Positions 12,195-24,805 of a DNA stretch of 64,000 nt are shown in pieces. The notes beneath the pieces were generated by a model. It was not told the origin of the DNA. It ran no database searches and saw only the letters and a program-made list of their open reading frames with translations. The translations under genes and the position numbers were made by a program. Positions within the stretch are counted from its first letter, which is position 1; every line of letters begins with the position of its first letter. This stretch comes from Trichosphaerium sp. ATCC 40318 (lineage: Eukaryota > Discosea > Flabellinia > Trichosidae), in NCBI GenBank assembly GCA_038496445.1, contig JALMLS010000124.1:124001-188000 (forward strand), written 5' to 3'.

Positions 12195-13237
12195 TCTACT
12201 CGTAGTTGTATTACGGCCTACTTCTAATGACCAAAGATCACTTTCCAAGACTTTTCCCTAACAAGCATACCAATAGCACTGCTACCTTTCGACATGAAGG
12301 TGTACGCCAATGTCGACAAAATGATCCACAAATCTGGTATATCCGTAAACAAACACAAATCTCCATTGACATGTGATCATTTTTTTTATATCAGCTCCAG
12401 CTCGTTTAACTGCGTTCTGCTATGCTTGAGGGTTACAATAGCGACACCAATATTGTCATTAATGAAACGCTAGTGTTATTTTTTCTATTTTTTTCCAAGT
12501 CCGTCGTTGCCCCTTTTGTGTCCCAGCACTAGCGTTACCGTTGCGTGCAGTTTTATGTTTTCTTGAAATAGAATAAAAGTAACTATCTCACAACGTGCTT
12601 GTTAATACCTTACAAGCATACTTTAGTTCGCCTAGAAGATCTGAGTGTCACTTCGTAAGCGATCTAAATAACAGGGAGATGAACGGGCAAAAGTTTAGTA
12701 AAAAACCCGACCAAGCACCCGAACAAAACGACGTTTCGCTACCACATGCCACTGTCATTACAATGCACGTGCTTTAGTGTCAATCAGCGTTGTGGAATGC
12801 GGTTTTCGTTGGCTACCCCATTTTTTTTATTTACAATGACGTGTTTTGAGTCACGTGATATCTGTAAGTGGTAAGACGGCGTTCTTGAGAACTTGGGCCG
12901 CTCTCCATATTTCTCCCACCGTTACACATACTTCACAAACGCATAAATTTAAGTGAAATTCAACCGCAACCGATTTGGTGGCGTGTACGTTCCGATTGAC
13001 TTGTAGAACTTGTTCTTAGGTTTGTCGTTGAGAAAATCATTGTAATGTGTGTGTATGCTTTCAGGAGTATGTTGGCGTTGTGTTGACGCTATTTTAGTGT
13101 ATAGTTAAGCGTTACTGCACTCAAAACCGGAAAGTTAAAGTTCACAAGAATTTTGTGATATTTTTAATATTCATGTTCAGTGCATCGTAACTTTACTTAA
13201 GACGAATTAGTTCAGTTTGACATTACAACACTTCATA
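12195..13237. other. Intergenic region, no supported gene
   Basis: About 1 kb between two divergent genes (sepiapterin reductase and the GPI-type surface protein). Only short unsupported open frames occur. CACGTG palindromes lie near 12764 and 12852. I see no structural RNA. Confidence 0.5.
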
Positions 13238-15800
13238 ATGCATCTCTTGTACATCTGTCTGTTCGTAGCTGTTGCCTACTCTGCTACCATTAGCTTTTCT
13301 GGTCAGTTGGCCGATGTCTCTTGCGGGTAAGATAGAAGGACCGAAAACAAAAATAAAAAACCACTGAAAAATTTAACTCCTATCTTTTTTAGAGACTCAG
13401 CAGGCACATGCGATACCCCTCCACAATACACAGCTCGTGGTACCGGAGAAACCGCTTATTGCGACGTGTACGTACTTCTCCCTTTTTTTCCTTTATCTTG
13501 TTTTTGCGCTCCAAAAAAAAAAGCTCCCACCTCCTTCCCTGCTTTTGTTAACCACTGTGTAGTGGTAATGAGACAGCTAACTGGGTTTCCATCACTGTTG
13601 ACGTTCCTACGGCTGGTTTTTACTACGTTGCTGGTACGTCCCGCTAGCTTAGAGGCTACGCACGCAAAAGCTTTTTTTTTGGGTTTTTTTGGGAAATCAC
13701 GTGGTTGAAAATATGCGAAATCAGGTGCGAGGTAAACTTTCCCCGTATCTCAATATTTTAAGTGATAACGGAAGAAACATACAACCTCGCAACCGAGGAG
13801 TGCTTCTCAAACAAACAAAAACGTGTACACGTGATTTCCCTAAAAAAAAAAAAATCAAAAAAACTCTAAATAATGAATTCACAAACTAACTCTATTTCCC
13901 AGTACACACTTCCTATCATCTTGGTGAATACATAAACGTTGGTCTATACGCTAACTCAATGTTTACTTGTGCCAATTCTTGCGATAACCTCGCATGGGCC
14001 CTTCGCGGTAGCCTACAAGGCGAAAACCCAAGTACGTACCTCTCGTTCTTTCTGTAGAAAATTGTCAGAACCAGACAAATTTTCCCGGAAACTAATACTA
14101 AAAAACTCTGTTTAGCCGTAACCACATTTGGCGCTGTATGGATTCCAGCTGGAACTCACTTGGCCATTGTAACACATGATACAAGCATTGACCCACCAGC
14201 AGCTTCTGCTGACAATGTCGGTTTCCAAGGTGTCTTTGTTATTGAATTGACGCCACAAAAACCATACGAAGTGTTGGCTCAAATCGATTCAGCCAACCCT
14301 TACAAGAGATATTTCGATGACAGTTGCTCTATGGAAATGTACTCAACTACATTTGAATATACTCCTTCTATGTCAGGAAACTACACGCTTGGATTTACTG
14401 GTGCAGTAGCAAACAACACGTAAGAAAGCGCGCTTTCTCTTTTTTTTCTCTTTTTTTTTTTTTGGGGGTTTTTTTCTTCACCTCCATGTGCTTTGTTTTG
14501 TTTGTTATAGTTTATTAAGGCTCGTTTCTTTAGCAAGGCGATTGGTAATCGTGTAAGTGACGATAGGGTGATTTTAGTACCTTTCGAGGCCGCCATTTTT
14601 ACTGATTACATGGCACCTTGTAATTGCACTACTTCTGGCGACTGTGGAACTCTAGTTGAAGCTAGAACCAATACAGGAACTCCCGAGTGGACCTTCGAAT
14701 CAGGTGTTACTTATACTGTAGTATTTGGTCAGATGTACGCTGACTGTACGTAAAGTCTAAACAAAAAAAAAAAAGTTTGAAATGATTTTTTTACTATTAC
14801 CCCCAAGCTCACTTTTGAATGTTAGACGTCGCTGGTATCGTTTTTAACGAGGCTGTAACATTTGGGCCTTTCGCTCCTTTTGCAACTTTAGCTCCTACAG
14901 AGCCTGGCTGTAATGACCCACAACGCTTGGGCACCACTGTACGTCTAATACGAAAAACCTTTGTCACAGGAAAAAAAAATCACGTTTTTATACATGTGCG
15001 TGCTTGATACTAACAAATTTCTTGCAGAATTATACCAGAATTAATACTACTGAACATACAATAACGCCTACTTGTAATGCCGATGGTTATCCTGGTGCAT
15101 GGAATGCCGTGGTAAGTACACTAACGTGAAGAAAAAAAAATAGAAAACTCTTACTAATAATTATTTAGCCAATTGAAAGTACCTCAACTGGATACTACTT
15201 GTTCACACCTCAAAGAACTTTACAAACTTCGCTTTGTGAACCTATCACCAACCTCGTCCTCACCCTATTCAAAGACGCTGTTGCCCCTACAGCATTCAGC
15301 GACCGCAACTTCGAGTACGCAGCAAAACAAAAATTATCTCAGTTTTTTTTTTTTTTTCAAAAGTTTTTCAACTTTTCTTCTGTTTCAATTTACTTACCTC
15401 TCCTCTTTTTTTTTTTAGCACACTTCCACCTGATTGTACTGATATGTCATTCGTTGAAGCCGGTGAAGATATAATAATGGCTGAGTTTATCATTGCAGAT
15501 GAAGATTGGACCATGGTTGTCACAGCCGCTGATCCTACTGAGGCTAATGAGTATGGCACATTTAATTGGTTCACCGTAAGCGGTCAACCTGTTGGATGTT
15601 TCCCAGATGTACCAACACCACCACCTGTCGATCCAAATACACCTACTGAGGCAGCTCCAATTGAACCAACTGCTCCTGTTCCTCCTACAACAACTGCACC
15701 AGTAGCACCAACAACAACTGGAACCACTCCTACTTCACCAGCTTCCGCTCAAGTTGTTGTTTTGGCTGTTCTTATTGCTCTCATTGCTCTCCTCTTGTAA
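13238..15800 (+). CDS. Secreted surface protein with beta-sandwich-like modules and GPI-type C-terminus
   Basis: The ATG opens a signal peptide (MHLLYICLFVAVAYSA). About ten short exons join in frame. Three successive modules have similar wording (AGFYYVA, GNYTLGFTG, TGYYLFTPQ cores with paired Cys and Asn-glycosylation sites), reminiscent of pre-peptidase C-terminal-like beta-sandwiches, but I cannot name a family. A Pro/Thr-rich stalk follows (15610-15730), then a short hydrophobic C-terminus (VVLAVLIALIALLL) with no basic tail, which suggests a GPI anchor. Several introns here contain long T or A runs. Function unknown; a cell-surface location is inferred. Confidence 0.75.
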
Positions 15801-15920
15801 GAAAGAAACGAAAAAAAAAGGGAAGACCTTGTTTAAATAAAAATATCCAAAAAAAAAAAAAAGCTTTTGTTTGTTTTTTTGACATTTTTTGATCTCTATC
15901 ATCTCGCGAATTGTTTAGTT

Positions 15921-16046
15921 ATGCAAGGCATGGCGCCTGAACTCCTTCAGTTTTTATTCGTAAGCACATTTCTATCTCTTTTGACTACATTACTGTTATG
16001 CATTTCTATACTGGAACTACAAGGAGTGCGAGCTATCCAAAGGTAA
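15921..16046 (+). CDS. Possible 41-residue membrane peptide
   Basis: An ATG opens a 41-codon frame with one strongly hydrophobic helix (FLSLLTTLLLCISILEL) and a terminal stop. It lies just downstream of the surface-protein gene and just upstream of decayed sequence. There is no homology I recognise, and chance cannot be excluded. Confidence 0.2.
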   Translation: MQGMAPELLQFLFVSTFLSLLTTLLLCISILELQGVRAIQR

Positions 16047-16349
16047 GGAGTACTTTAGTTGCAAGTTCCTTGCTTAACTCGGGATGACCACTACTGAGAA
16101 TACGTCAACAACAATATTCTGGCTTGCGCAGGTGATGTCTGCGCACTATGTACCAAGCACGCTACTTGTTCTTGTTGCTCTCGAAAAAAATATGTGATGT
16201 TTGCTTTTTGAAACGTGTCCTCAGTGGTGGAATAAACGTATATGGTAAGGGTTTGAAGCACTTACAAAATTACCCTGTTTGCAACTAAGTGAGACACAAC
16301 ATGCTACAGATGAGGACACGAACGTATAAGCGCCATACAGAGTGGAAAC

Positions 16350-16516
16350 TGTTAAGTTGTAGTGTTCAGACAAAGAACAAGAACCAACATGAGTTACCAC
16401 AAGTATTCTCTTTATCCAAATCACCAACAGAGTGGAAGGTACCATCGTACACACCTACAACAGACTCTAGAGTTGCACATAAAGTTGTAGAAACAGTCAC
16501 CATAAACATTAAATAA
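16350..16516 (+). pseudogene. Truncated copy of part of the ROCO gene (COR region)
   Basis: The translated stretch QVFSLSKSPTEWKVPSYT to the phrase VAHKVVETVTIN closely repeats the COR-region exon of the ROCO gene at 835-1060 (minus), there reading QVFSLSKSPTKWKILSYT and VAHKVVETFTIN. The nucleotide match is high over ~150 nt but does not extend into a full gene, and the copy is in the opposite orientation. It is a duplicated fragment with no P-loop or other Roc motifs nearby. Confidence 0.75.
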
Positions 16517-16889
16517 AATAGTACAGTGAGACTATAACGAGGACATTGCTTCGCAAGAAGAATCACATCCAATACTGAAATAATGGCTATTTCGCTTATG
16601 ACTGTTTATCACGTGACTTAAATCCTATGTTAATAACAGCTTGAAAACTTTCACCATCAACGTTGCGTTCCCAAACAGCCGAAATGTTTCGTAGAACGCA
16701 AAGCGTTGGAAAAGCTACAACAACGAGTTTACTATAGTTCTCTGTAGATAATAGCGCATACTTGCTTCAAACAAACCAATCACGATTTAAAGTTGTCAAT
16801 AGTGTCATTTACTTGCGTTTATCGTTCATGATATCATTGATACCATGCCATAAGGATTACAACAAACTCAGGCAAGATTAGCTGGAACA

Positions 16890-17300
16890 CATGATGGTAT
16901 TCTGAAAACACACAAATTACCCTCAAAGGACGAGACATTGATGCAAGCATTAGAGTACTTGCTGGAGTTCATACAATTATCCTTGCTCATACAAAAGTAT
17001 CAGATAGAGGCCTCAATAACCCTCTTGTGCAGAACACTTGCTGGAGTTTATGATTGACCTCGCTCAAACTTCAATAACAGATTATGGTGTCAAAGCACTG
17101 CTGGAGTTCACTATTGCTCATGTACACTTTAGTATGATACGGTGCCAAGCACTTGTAGTCCATACTATTGACCTTAGTTACATCAGTTACTGACTGTCAA
17201 AGCACTTGCTGGAGTTCATAGAATTTACCACAATTTCACTTCAGTAACATGAAGGTATTAACGCACTTGTTGGTGCTATTGTACATTACCCGTGGATATC
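16890..17300 (+). pseudogene. Decayed F-box/LRR-family gene (leucine-rich repeats)
   Basis: Repeated phrases such as CTTGCTGGAGTTCATACAAT and GTCAAAGCACTTGCTGG match the LAGVHTI / GVKAL repeats of the intact LRR genes at 44.7, 52.6 and 61.3 kb. The frame is broken many times by stops and small indels, and units are fused or shortened. No F-box portion is evident. Confidence 0.7.
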
Positions 17301-17660
17301 TAACACAAGTAAAGATATTCTACTATCATGTAGTTTGAATACACCGACCAGCCAACAACGAAAATGACTCATTGTCAGTATACAATTAAGGATTTAAAGT
17401 GGTAACTATTTCAGTTCAACAGCAATATTGTATACTTAAATGTTGGGTACTTACACTGACATCCAGGAAGCGAAAGGCTTAGCTGAAACTAGAACAACTT
17501 GCTTCTTTAGATACCGTGTGAAGAGTCGATGGCCTAACAAACAACAAGTATATAGCAGCTCCAAAATGAAGAGCTTCAGAATTGCTTCAGCAATAAACAA
17601 TTTAAACTATGTAATGGGAGGGTACTTTATTGGTTACATTGTACCAGATTCTGTCATCAT

Positions 17661-19066
17661 TTAGAAGTCCATGTCCTTGGCAGAAACACCGCATACTTTG
17701 AAATCACTGGAATGGTGGCCAACAATTGCCGAATTTTTAACATTTGTTACTGCGTGCTAAAATAAAAAAAACAATGGTTAGTACAAATTGTTGACTTTGT
17801 TTTTTGGTTATTGATTTACTGGTTACGTACTTCACAACTAAAAAGAGCGATACGCACTGGAGTTCCATGTCTGTCCTTGAAGTTTGTGGCAGGGTTAATA
17901 CAGTTTCCCATTTTTTGCATAAGTTTGCTTGTAAGCGCTGAATTGGAGTTTATCTTAGAAATACGCCATTCAAACTTGCTACCACATGCAGATACAACAA
18001 TACCGGCTTTCACTGAGTTAAGGTAATCCCCTATAAAACGAAAATATCAGATCCACGTGTACTAGTACTTCAAAAAAAGAAAAAAAGAAGAAAGAACAAA
18101 ATTCTGCTTGCCTACGAGATGCACAAACGCTTGGGTTGATGTCGGCCTATCATAGAACTTTTTGAGAAGTGAAGCCAAGTGACCGTAAGCTGCAGATTTT
18201 GTTCCCTTTACGCCACTAATAGGGATCTTATAGTGGTTGTAGTACGCGACCAAATAGTTATTTAAAGCAGTTTCCAAACCAGGCTTTGCTTCATTGGCGT
18301 CCAAGATTCTATCAACAATGAAATCTTTCCATGTGACATCTGCGTTATGCTTATTCTTATCATTAGTTGTTGCAGCTGAAATTCCTCCATGTGCAAGTGA
18401 TACAATAGATGATATTAATGGACCTGTTGAAAAAAAAAATTAATCACGTGACGCTTGCCAATTTGTACAAAAAAAAAAAAAAAAAAAAAAAAAGAAGGTC
18501 TTACCGACACCAGGCAAGTTTCCAATAACGCTTGAAAATATGGTAAACAAAAAGCCTGGAAGCTTATTAGAAGGAGGTGCAGGATCAGTTTGTGACATAA
18601 GCAACTGAAAAGCTTGCAAGTTGCTAAAATCTGCGTCATAGGCATCAGCGAAAGCAGCAAACATGAGTCCTTTAAATGAAGGACGATCTATTCCTTTGTT
18701 GTTTGCCCAATCTTTCAAATCTTGTAGAGCACTTGTGTAAGAGCCAAGCAAAGCTTCTTTCTCGAGTAAATGTTGGTCACTTGCCAAAGAGCAGTGTTTT
18801 TGAGGGAAAGAATAAGAGCTTGTGTGTTGTGGGCACGTGCATGATTTTGCAGTAGCGCATGACTTTGAGCAAGATTTCTTTGATCCAGGTACTACAGGGC
18901 AGCATTTTCCGGAACTATGCTTGTTCCAACTAGGTCCGCAGCTGACCAAACGGCATTTTGAACCGCAGTAAGATACTCCAGTGCTGTTAGTCTTGTCGAT
19001 AGAAATCAGGTCAAACGCAGCAGCTACTGCTAATATTGCTAGAATAACGAACAATGAGGTGCGCAT
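17661..19066 (-). CDS. Secreted protein with Cys-rich N-terminus, function unknown
   Basis: The ATG at 19066 opens a clear signal peptide (MRTSLFVILAILAVAAAF). A Cys-rich segment of roughly 60 residues follows (12 or so Cys, with CGSKC, KCCP and CTCP). A helical region of ~250 residues continues over four exons, joined by introns at ~18500-18430 (with a long A/T run), ~18110-18030 and ~17830-17760. The stop is at 17661. The C-terminal exon reads VKNSAIVGHHSSDFKVCG. I recognise no family. The N-terminal Cys block could be a small disulfide-stabilised binding module. Confidence 0.65.
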
Positions 19067-19439
19067 CGTGTTTGAGGCTTAGAATTATGGTAATTCACTT
19101 CTTTAAAATCGCACATTGTTGGCAAATATTTCCAACTAATTTTCCCACATGGTATTATCAGATTCGATAAACGCCTTCATGTTGTTGATTTTTATCCCAA
19201 ACGTGAACCGATATTTTTTTCTTATATTTTCAGGTAGTAGTAGTACCCACTAAGATATCTCCATGGCTACCTCATTGTTGTCTGTACACCTGCCTGGCTT
19301 TTATAAGGGCCAACCCGAGAACTAGTAGGCTAATACCACGAGACATGTGAAACGAAACGAAACGAAGGTTGTTACAAAGATCTCGCCTTCCTCTAGATAT
19401 CTAGAATACTCAAAACTGTAAGTCGAAAGTGGTAATGGT

Positions 19440-20379
19440 ACGACGCGTTATACCAACTTTCTCAAGATTATCAGAATACCCTCCAGATCGTCACATTGCC
19501 GTTACGCACGTACTCTGCACTGGTTTGATGGTAAGTAAATTCACAGGCTAATCACGTGTGAATTACAGCTTTCTGCCCCTCGTTAACGAGATACTAGTTT
19601 CTAGTTTTATGCTTTGACACAGTTCACATGCTACTAATAGTTTTTTTTCATTTCGGCTTACGAGAACATTCCACGTATCACTTTTTCACTAGCTCATTTT
19701 ACAATGAAAATGCAGTTCACCATTGTAAACAATCAAATAAGAATGGTCACAACCTTCCTACAATACCAAAAATTGGAGAAATTCATGAATTTCGCTAGCA
19801 ACTTTATTTTATTCTAGTACTTGGTATTGAGTAGAGGGTATATGAGCGTAGTGGGCCGTAGTATTTTTTGTGCAGTAGTTGAAACCTTTACACTGTTTTG
19901 ATTCCCAACATCTTGTAAGATAATGAAGAAATGAAGCAGCATTCTGATCACAGCCATTAATTTTCTCACTATGACTTTTCTGTTTTGACAGTCGCTTGGA
20001 CTTTTAGCCCTTGCTTTTGTCTTCCTTGTTTGTGACTCTCACTCAACTGATGCTGCTTTCGTTACTTCCATGATCTATATGTCTTACAAGCCTCCCCTTC
20101 CATGTCACGGCGAATTGTATTCGAACTGTTCTCAAACAAATTGGAGGCTGGCTTTTTTAACTATTACTTCCATGACAATATCATGTGACAAAGCCACCAA
20201 TATATGCGACCGTTAAAATTGCGGTGGTTGTTTTCAAGGCGCTGTCAATATTGACGTGTATTTTGTGGTGGCTGCAGCACAAGTGTACTCGTAAACTCAA
20301 GCCACCTTGCAGCTTGGCTGAACGCGCTCACGTAAATCAACTGATGTACCACTCGGAATACCTCAAAGGAAAAATATAA
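19440..20379 (+). CDS. Putative small multi-pass membrane protein, exon structure uncertain
   Basis: An ATG exon (MVRRVIPTFSRLSEYPPD, ending at a GTAAGT donor near 19531) can be joined in frame to a hydrophobic exon starting ~19992 (SLGLLALAFVFLVCD). A further hydrophobic frame (VKIAVVVFKALSILTCILWW, ending in a basic tail, stop 20377) lies just downstream. The splice linking the two hydrophobic parts is unclear and the first intron would be ~460 nt, unusually long here. It may be one gene, two, or none. Confidence 0.3.
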
Positions 20380-20783
20380 GTAGCAAACACAACCACAGAA
20401 ATTGAAATTATGGATAATCGCTTTTTTGCGTTGACGCAATTTCTGATTGCAATACAGCAACTCGTCGCAAACCAGGCCTTGTGAAGCACGCAATGACATA
20501 AAACAAACGTCTCACTCACCAGAAACCAGTCACCAACACAGAGACCAACGAAAAAAAACAACACAACATGTGCAACCAAACATCGAAAAAAAAAAAAATG
20601 TGACACGCAACATTTGCAATCCAAACCATGGACACACGTGGATCGTCAATATACCAAAATCCATAAAATACAACAAATAAAATATACAAAAAATCAAAGA
20701 TGAAAAACCCGCGCAAGTAACCAAGATACCACCATGTTTATGGAAGGGTTTTTTATATGGAATTTTTTTTTTCTACAAAAGAC

Positions 20784-21448
20784 TTATTCAGCGGTTTCCA
20801 TGTCTTCGTCCTCGTCGCTACCAGCTTCACTGTCATCATCATCATCGTCATCATGGATGTTAAAGTAACGGAGTTGGTAAATGTGTGGCTTTGTGGCCAC
20901 AAGTCGAAGCCAATCGCGCAATTGCTGCTTTTTCAAAAAGCGTTTTGTCAAGTATTTGATGTACTTTTTGGAGAAAGGAGGAACGGCAGTGATTACTACG
21001 TGTGTGTTACCCTTACGGCGCACTTTAACTTGGTCTGTGAGTTTGCCGCTCTTTGCAGCAGGTGTAGCCTTGATTTTATCATTGAAGAACTTCTCCTACG
21101 GTGTGTTTTAGCGGTTTTGACTCGTATTACAGAAGTTGAGAAGGAAATCTGAACGCGAGCGTAAAAACGCGTCATTTGCAACTAAAACAACGTACAAGTG
21201 CGGTTACTTCCAAAATTGTGTCGTTAGCAGGGATATGGCAATCAATTACAACTTTTACGAGCTGATTTTTGCTGTACTTTTTGGTAGAGCCGTGGCTTGA
21301 TGTTTTGACAACACCACCCTTGATAGGTATCTACAAAAATTGTTTTAGTGAGATCTCTTCGTTTGTGCGTTTGAACCTTTTTTGTTGGCCTTCTGCCGGC
21401 AGGCGCTCTCAAAACTTTCTTTCCTTTAGATCTAGACGTGGATGACAT
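20784..21448 (-). CDS. RPL22: 60S ribosomal protein eL22
   Basis: Three exons join in frame. The N-terminus is basic (MSSTSRSKGKKVLRAPAG). The eL22 core reads VKVVIDCHIPANDTILEV, then FSKKYIKYLTKRFLKKQQLR and DWLRLVA, and ends in an Asp/Glu tail as in animal and plant eL22. Introns lie at 21377-21331 (donor GTTCAA) and ~21215-21100. It is a large-subunit ribosomal protein that binds rRNA. At ~160 residues it is somewhat longer than the human protein because of the N-terminal extension. Its start lies ~120 bp from the divergent Cgr1-like gene. Confidence 0.95.
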
Positions 21449-21565
21449 TGTTAGTAGGCGTCGAACGAAAAATCAATGCGGCGTGAAACAACGAGACTTT
21501 TTTATTTTGCGCCAAAATAACCCTCGTTCAATTTTTCTGTTTACAAGTTAGTGTTATTAGACGTT

Positions 21566-22202
21566 ATGAGTAAGGTAGCTAAGCATACAAAACCCACCAA
21601 GAAGGAGAAATCGCCTGTAAAGGCCAGTGTTAAAGGAAATACATCAGAAGTGAAAAAGCCTAAATCTACAGCACGTAGGGGTCACTTGGCCACAACCCAA
21701 GGCGTATCTAAATCAGGTCGAGTATGGAAACAGACAAGAACACGACCGTACGTAATTACATAAATGTGATATGGGAGAGCGCTAACCTTACCCTGTAGAG
21801 CGCGAAGCACGCGTGTTTCAATAAATAATGCAAAACTCGGGTGGGCTACGCGTAAAAAACGTGAAGACGCGCTCAGAGAAGTAAAGCAATACGAACGCGA
21901 TCTAAAAGAAAAGGCTGAAGAGGAAGCGCTTGCAAAACGTGAAGAACGCAAACGACAACTACGCCAAAAGGAGCAATACATCCAACCAAATACATACCAA
22001 GAGGTACGCCAAGAAGAAATTAACAAAAAACTGTTATTTTATTCAAAAACCTGCATTTGTCGCATAAGAACGCTCATAACAGTACTGACAACGCTACTAG
22101 ATTAAAAATAAAAAGAAGTTGAGTAAACTGAAGGGTAAAGACAGACAGCATATTCGTTACGTAGCAGATACGCAATTCAACAGCAACCCATACTACTTGT
22201 AA
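21566..22202 (+). CDS. Cgr1/CCDC86-family nucleolar rRNA-processing protein
   Basis: Three exons give ~155 residues. After a Lys-rich N-terminus comes the family motif SGRVWKQTRTRP, a signature-like W (LGWATRKKRED), a long charged coiled coil (KEKAEEEALAKREERKRQL) and a basic end with KGKDRQHIRY. The order and length match the Cgr1/CCDC86 family. Known: it takes part in 60S rRNA processing in the nucleolus. The shared short promoter with divergent eL22 fits co-expression of ribosome genes. Introns: donor GTACGT near 21749 and GTACGC near 22004. Confidence 0.8.
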
Positions 22203-22585
22203 CATTCACATATTCAAAAACAACTACGCAAAAAAACCCACCTGTACATTAAACCGAAATTTCAAGAAAAGGCAAGCCTCTGTACAATGAGACAACAACA
22301 GCAACAATCAACACTCAAAAAAAAAGAGAAAAAAAAATGTCATTCCATCGTACGCTCAGAAAACACCTCAAGAGCTTTTCTATGAGTGGATCTGGTAGGA
22401 TTTTTTGTAGTGTATCTTATACGGGCAAAATGTTTTCGCATTTTTTTTTTCTTGGAGAGTAAATTTCATCGGAATAAATTTTGTTTTATTGTTGAATAAT
22501 TATTTACCAAAAATTTCAGAAAACTTTTTTTTTTTTCTTTTCAAGTGACACTTTCTTAAATGTTTATATAGCATTATATAATCGT
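22203..22585. other. Convergent 3' intergenic region
   Basis: About 380 AT-rich bases with poly-A and poly-T runs between the 3' ends of the Cgr1-like and AP-3 mu genes. Presumably 3' untranslated sequences; nothing else seen. Confidence 0.5.
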
Positions 22586-24578
22586 TTATGACCTAATTTG
22601 GAACTTTCCTGCCTTTGTAATACTGCGTACTCCCTTATACGGGTTGAATTTTTCGTTATGCAATGTCAACGAATCAACAGCGAGTCCACTTGCTGACCAC
22701 ATGACGACTTTCCATTCGGCCTATTTTTGAGAAAAAAAAAATCAGTCACTTCAATGTCGTTAAAGCAGTTTACCGTAATCACAGGGTTAGATTCAGGTGC
22801 TTCAGCGCCTGTTTGCAAGTTGATTGTACCATCAAGTACAGGAGTCTTATCTTTTGGTAATTTGCCGATATTCCATTTACAAACCTGTTACAAACAACGT
22901 CAGACAAAGGGAAAAAAGAGAAAATATCGATCAACGATGTACTACGTACTTTTTGTATTTCATCGAAATGAACAGCCCCAATATTAGCAGATAAAGTAGC
23001 AGATCCCGATGTCTTAGAGAATGGGATAGTAATGACAACGTATTCTACTTGCTTATCCGTAACATGCGTATTTCCAACGGATACGTGTACTTTACCACCT
23101 ACAAGCAATGTCACTAATGCTTAAAGCTCGTATTTGGTCGTACCAGTGTTGCTGTATAAAATTTGTGGTTTGATGTATATTGGTGCTCTAATTTGACCAG
23201 TGACACTGTAAAAGAGTAAGTAAACAATGTTTAATCAATTCTCTGAGAAAGTGAAAAAAAAGTGTACCGGAATTCCATCAACTTAAAAGTGCCATCTGGA
23301 GGTATGAATGACACCACGCGATCGTGTTCCCACCTTACAGTAACATCGTTAGCGCATTTACGGCTTTTTTTCAAACAAGTAGACGGCAGTATTTACCTGT
23401 TGTATCGAACGCAGTGATGGAAAGAAACGTCATCCAAAATACGTGCATTGGTAAATCTCAGTGATAAATCAGGCATGCCTGACAGTTTACAGTTTGTTTG
23501 AATTTCTCCGCGAGCTTCACACTGAATCATCGACCCAGATCTTTACCCAAGCGTTAATGAATATGGTGTAAGATAAAAATAAGCTACCTGTCGATAATAC
23601 AATCGATTTCCTCGAGAATATCAAAATACACTTCATTTGTAGTGTATTTTACTCCTTAGGAACACGTTAGCATGTCAAAGTCGTTAACAGAAGAAAATAA
23701 GGCTTTTTGAATATTTAAAAGCACTAAAGCGCAAAATTACGCTGTAAAAAGCAGCACGTACCTTGTCTACGCCAAGGTACATTAGTTAGAGATGCATCAG
23801 GTAAAACAGATGTCACATTATTTCCAGGACCCATGAACACCTTTTTAAAAGCGTCAGACATGTACAAAATGACCAGGAGGAGATATAAGTTTTGTTTGAA
23901 ACGTACAGAGCCAATTGTAGATAATAGATTTGGAGGTGTGATCATTTCTGATAAAATATTAGGTTCTGTTGTGAATGGTACGCCATTATCCATCATCTCA
24001 TCAAGTAATTGGTAAACTGTAACAAAATTGTCTTTTATGATTTGTTCAGATACGCTCGAAAAGTATGATTTAAATACATCTACAAGGCGATAGAGGAACT
24101 GTATGATGAGTAGTGGTGAAGTTTCCTTTAGTACGTAAGTAACTTTGTTTGTGCCAAAGCAAGTATAGATATAAACTAGCGCGTAAGAGAGCGAAAGCGG
24201 GTGGAATGGTAGCAGATAAAGCTTCATTCTTAAAAATGATTTTTGATTGGAGAATTGGCGAAATTGCCGACGTACTCTTGCAGATAGAGCCAAGAAGAAT
24301 AACCCTTCTGTTTGAACATGGATAAGATAAAATTTAGGTGTTGACATTATTGGTGGCGCGTCAGCTTTTGTATCAGCCTTCAATACGTTGTCCCAGAATG
24401 TGTCGCATATACCGCGTGTTACAAGGCCTCTGTAGTGTTTTTCGATCAAAACATCTCTAAAACAACACTTAGCTTGTACATTCCAACACAATTAGAGTAT
24501 CCAAAGGTAAAATAAGGAAAAGTAAAAAGTTTTAACTTACCCTGAAACGTTTAGTATAAATAACGCTTGAACAGGCAT
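22586..24578 (-). CDS. AP3M: AP-3 complex subunit mu
   Basis: The model starts at MPVQALFILNVSG, followed after an intron by DVLIEKHYRGLVTRG. The longin-like N-domain contains FLYRLVDVFKSYFSSVSEQI and the mu hallmark VYQLLDEMMDNGVPFTTEPN. NVPWRR follows, then the mu-homology domain that binds Tyr-based sorting signals. The last exon ends NPYKGVRSITKAGKFQIRS, diagnostic for AP-3 rather than AP-1/2/4. About seven introns. Role: cargo recognition in transport to lysosome-related organelles or vacuoles. Length is as expected for the family (~415). The identification rests on residue-level family knowledge. Confidence 0.93.
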
Positions 24579-24805
24579 TGTTGTAACGTAATATTGATTG
24601 TAACTCTATTGCGAATGTCAAAGAATGTTCAAAATAAATAAAAACAAAAGTGACTTCTGAACGACACTTTTTTTGCTTTAATTAGTTTGACCGTTTGTTT
24701 GATTTTCTTTGATGATACACAGAATTTTACACGCAACAACAAAAACGATTTTAGACATGCTATTTTATAATGCTACAATAAATGTACGCTAACAACCCAT
24801 TCTTT

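Noticed and set aside
17440-17664. 74-codon plus frame
   Set aside because: No homology, and it converges on the 3' end of the Cys-rich secreted gene; not supported.
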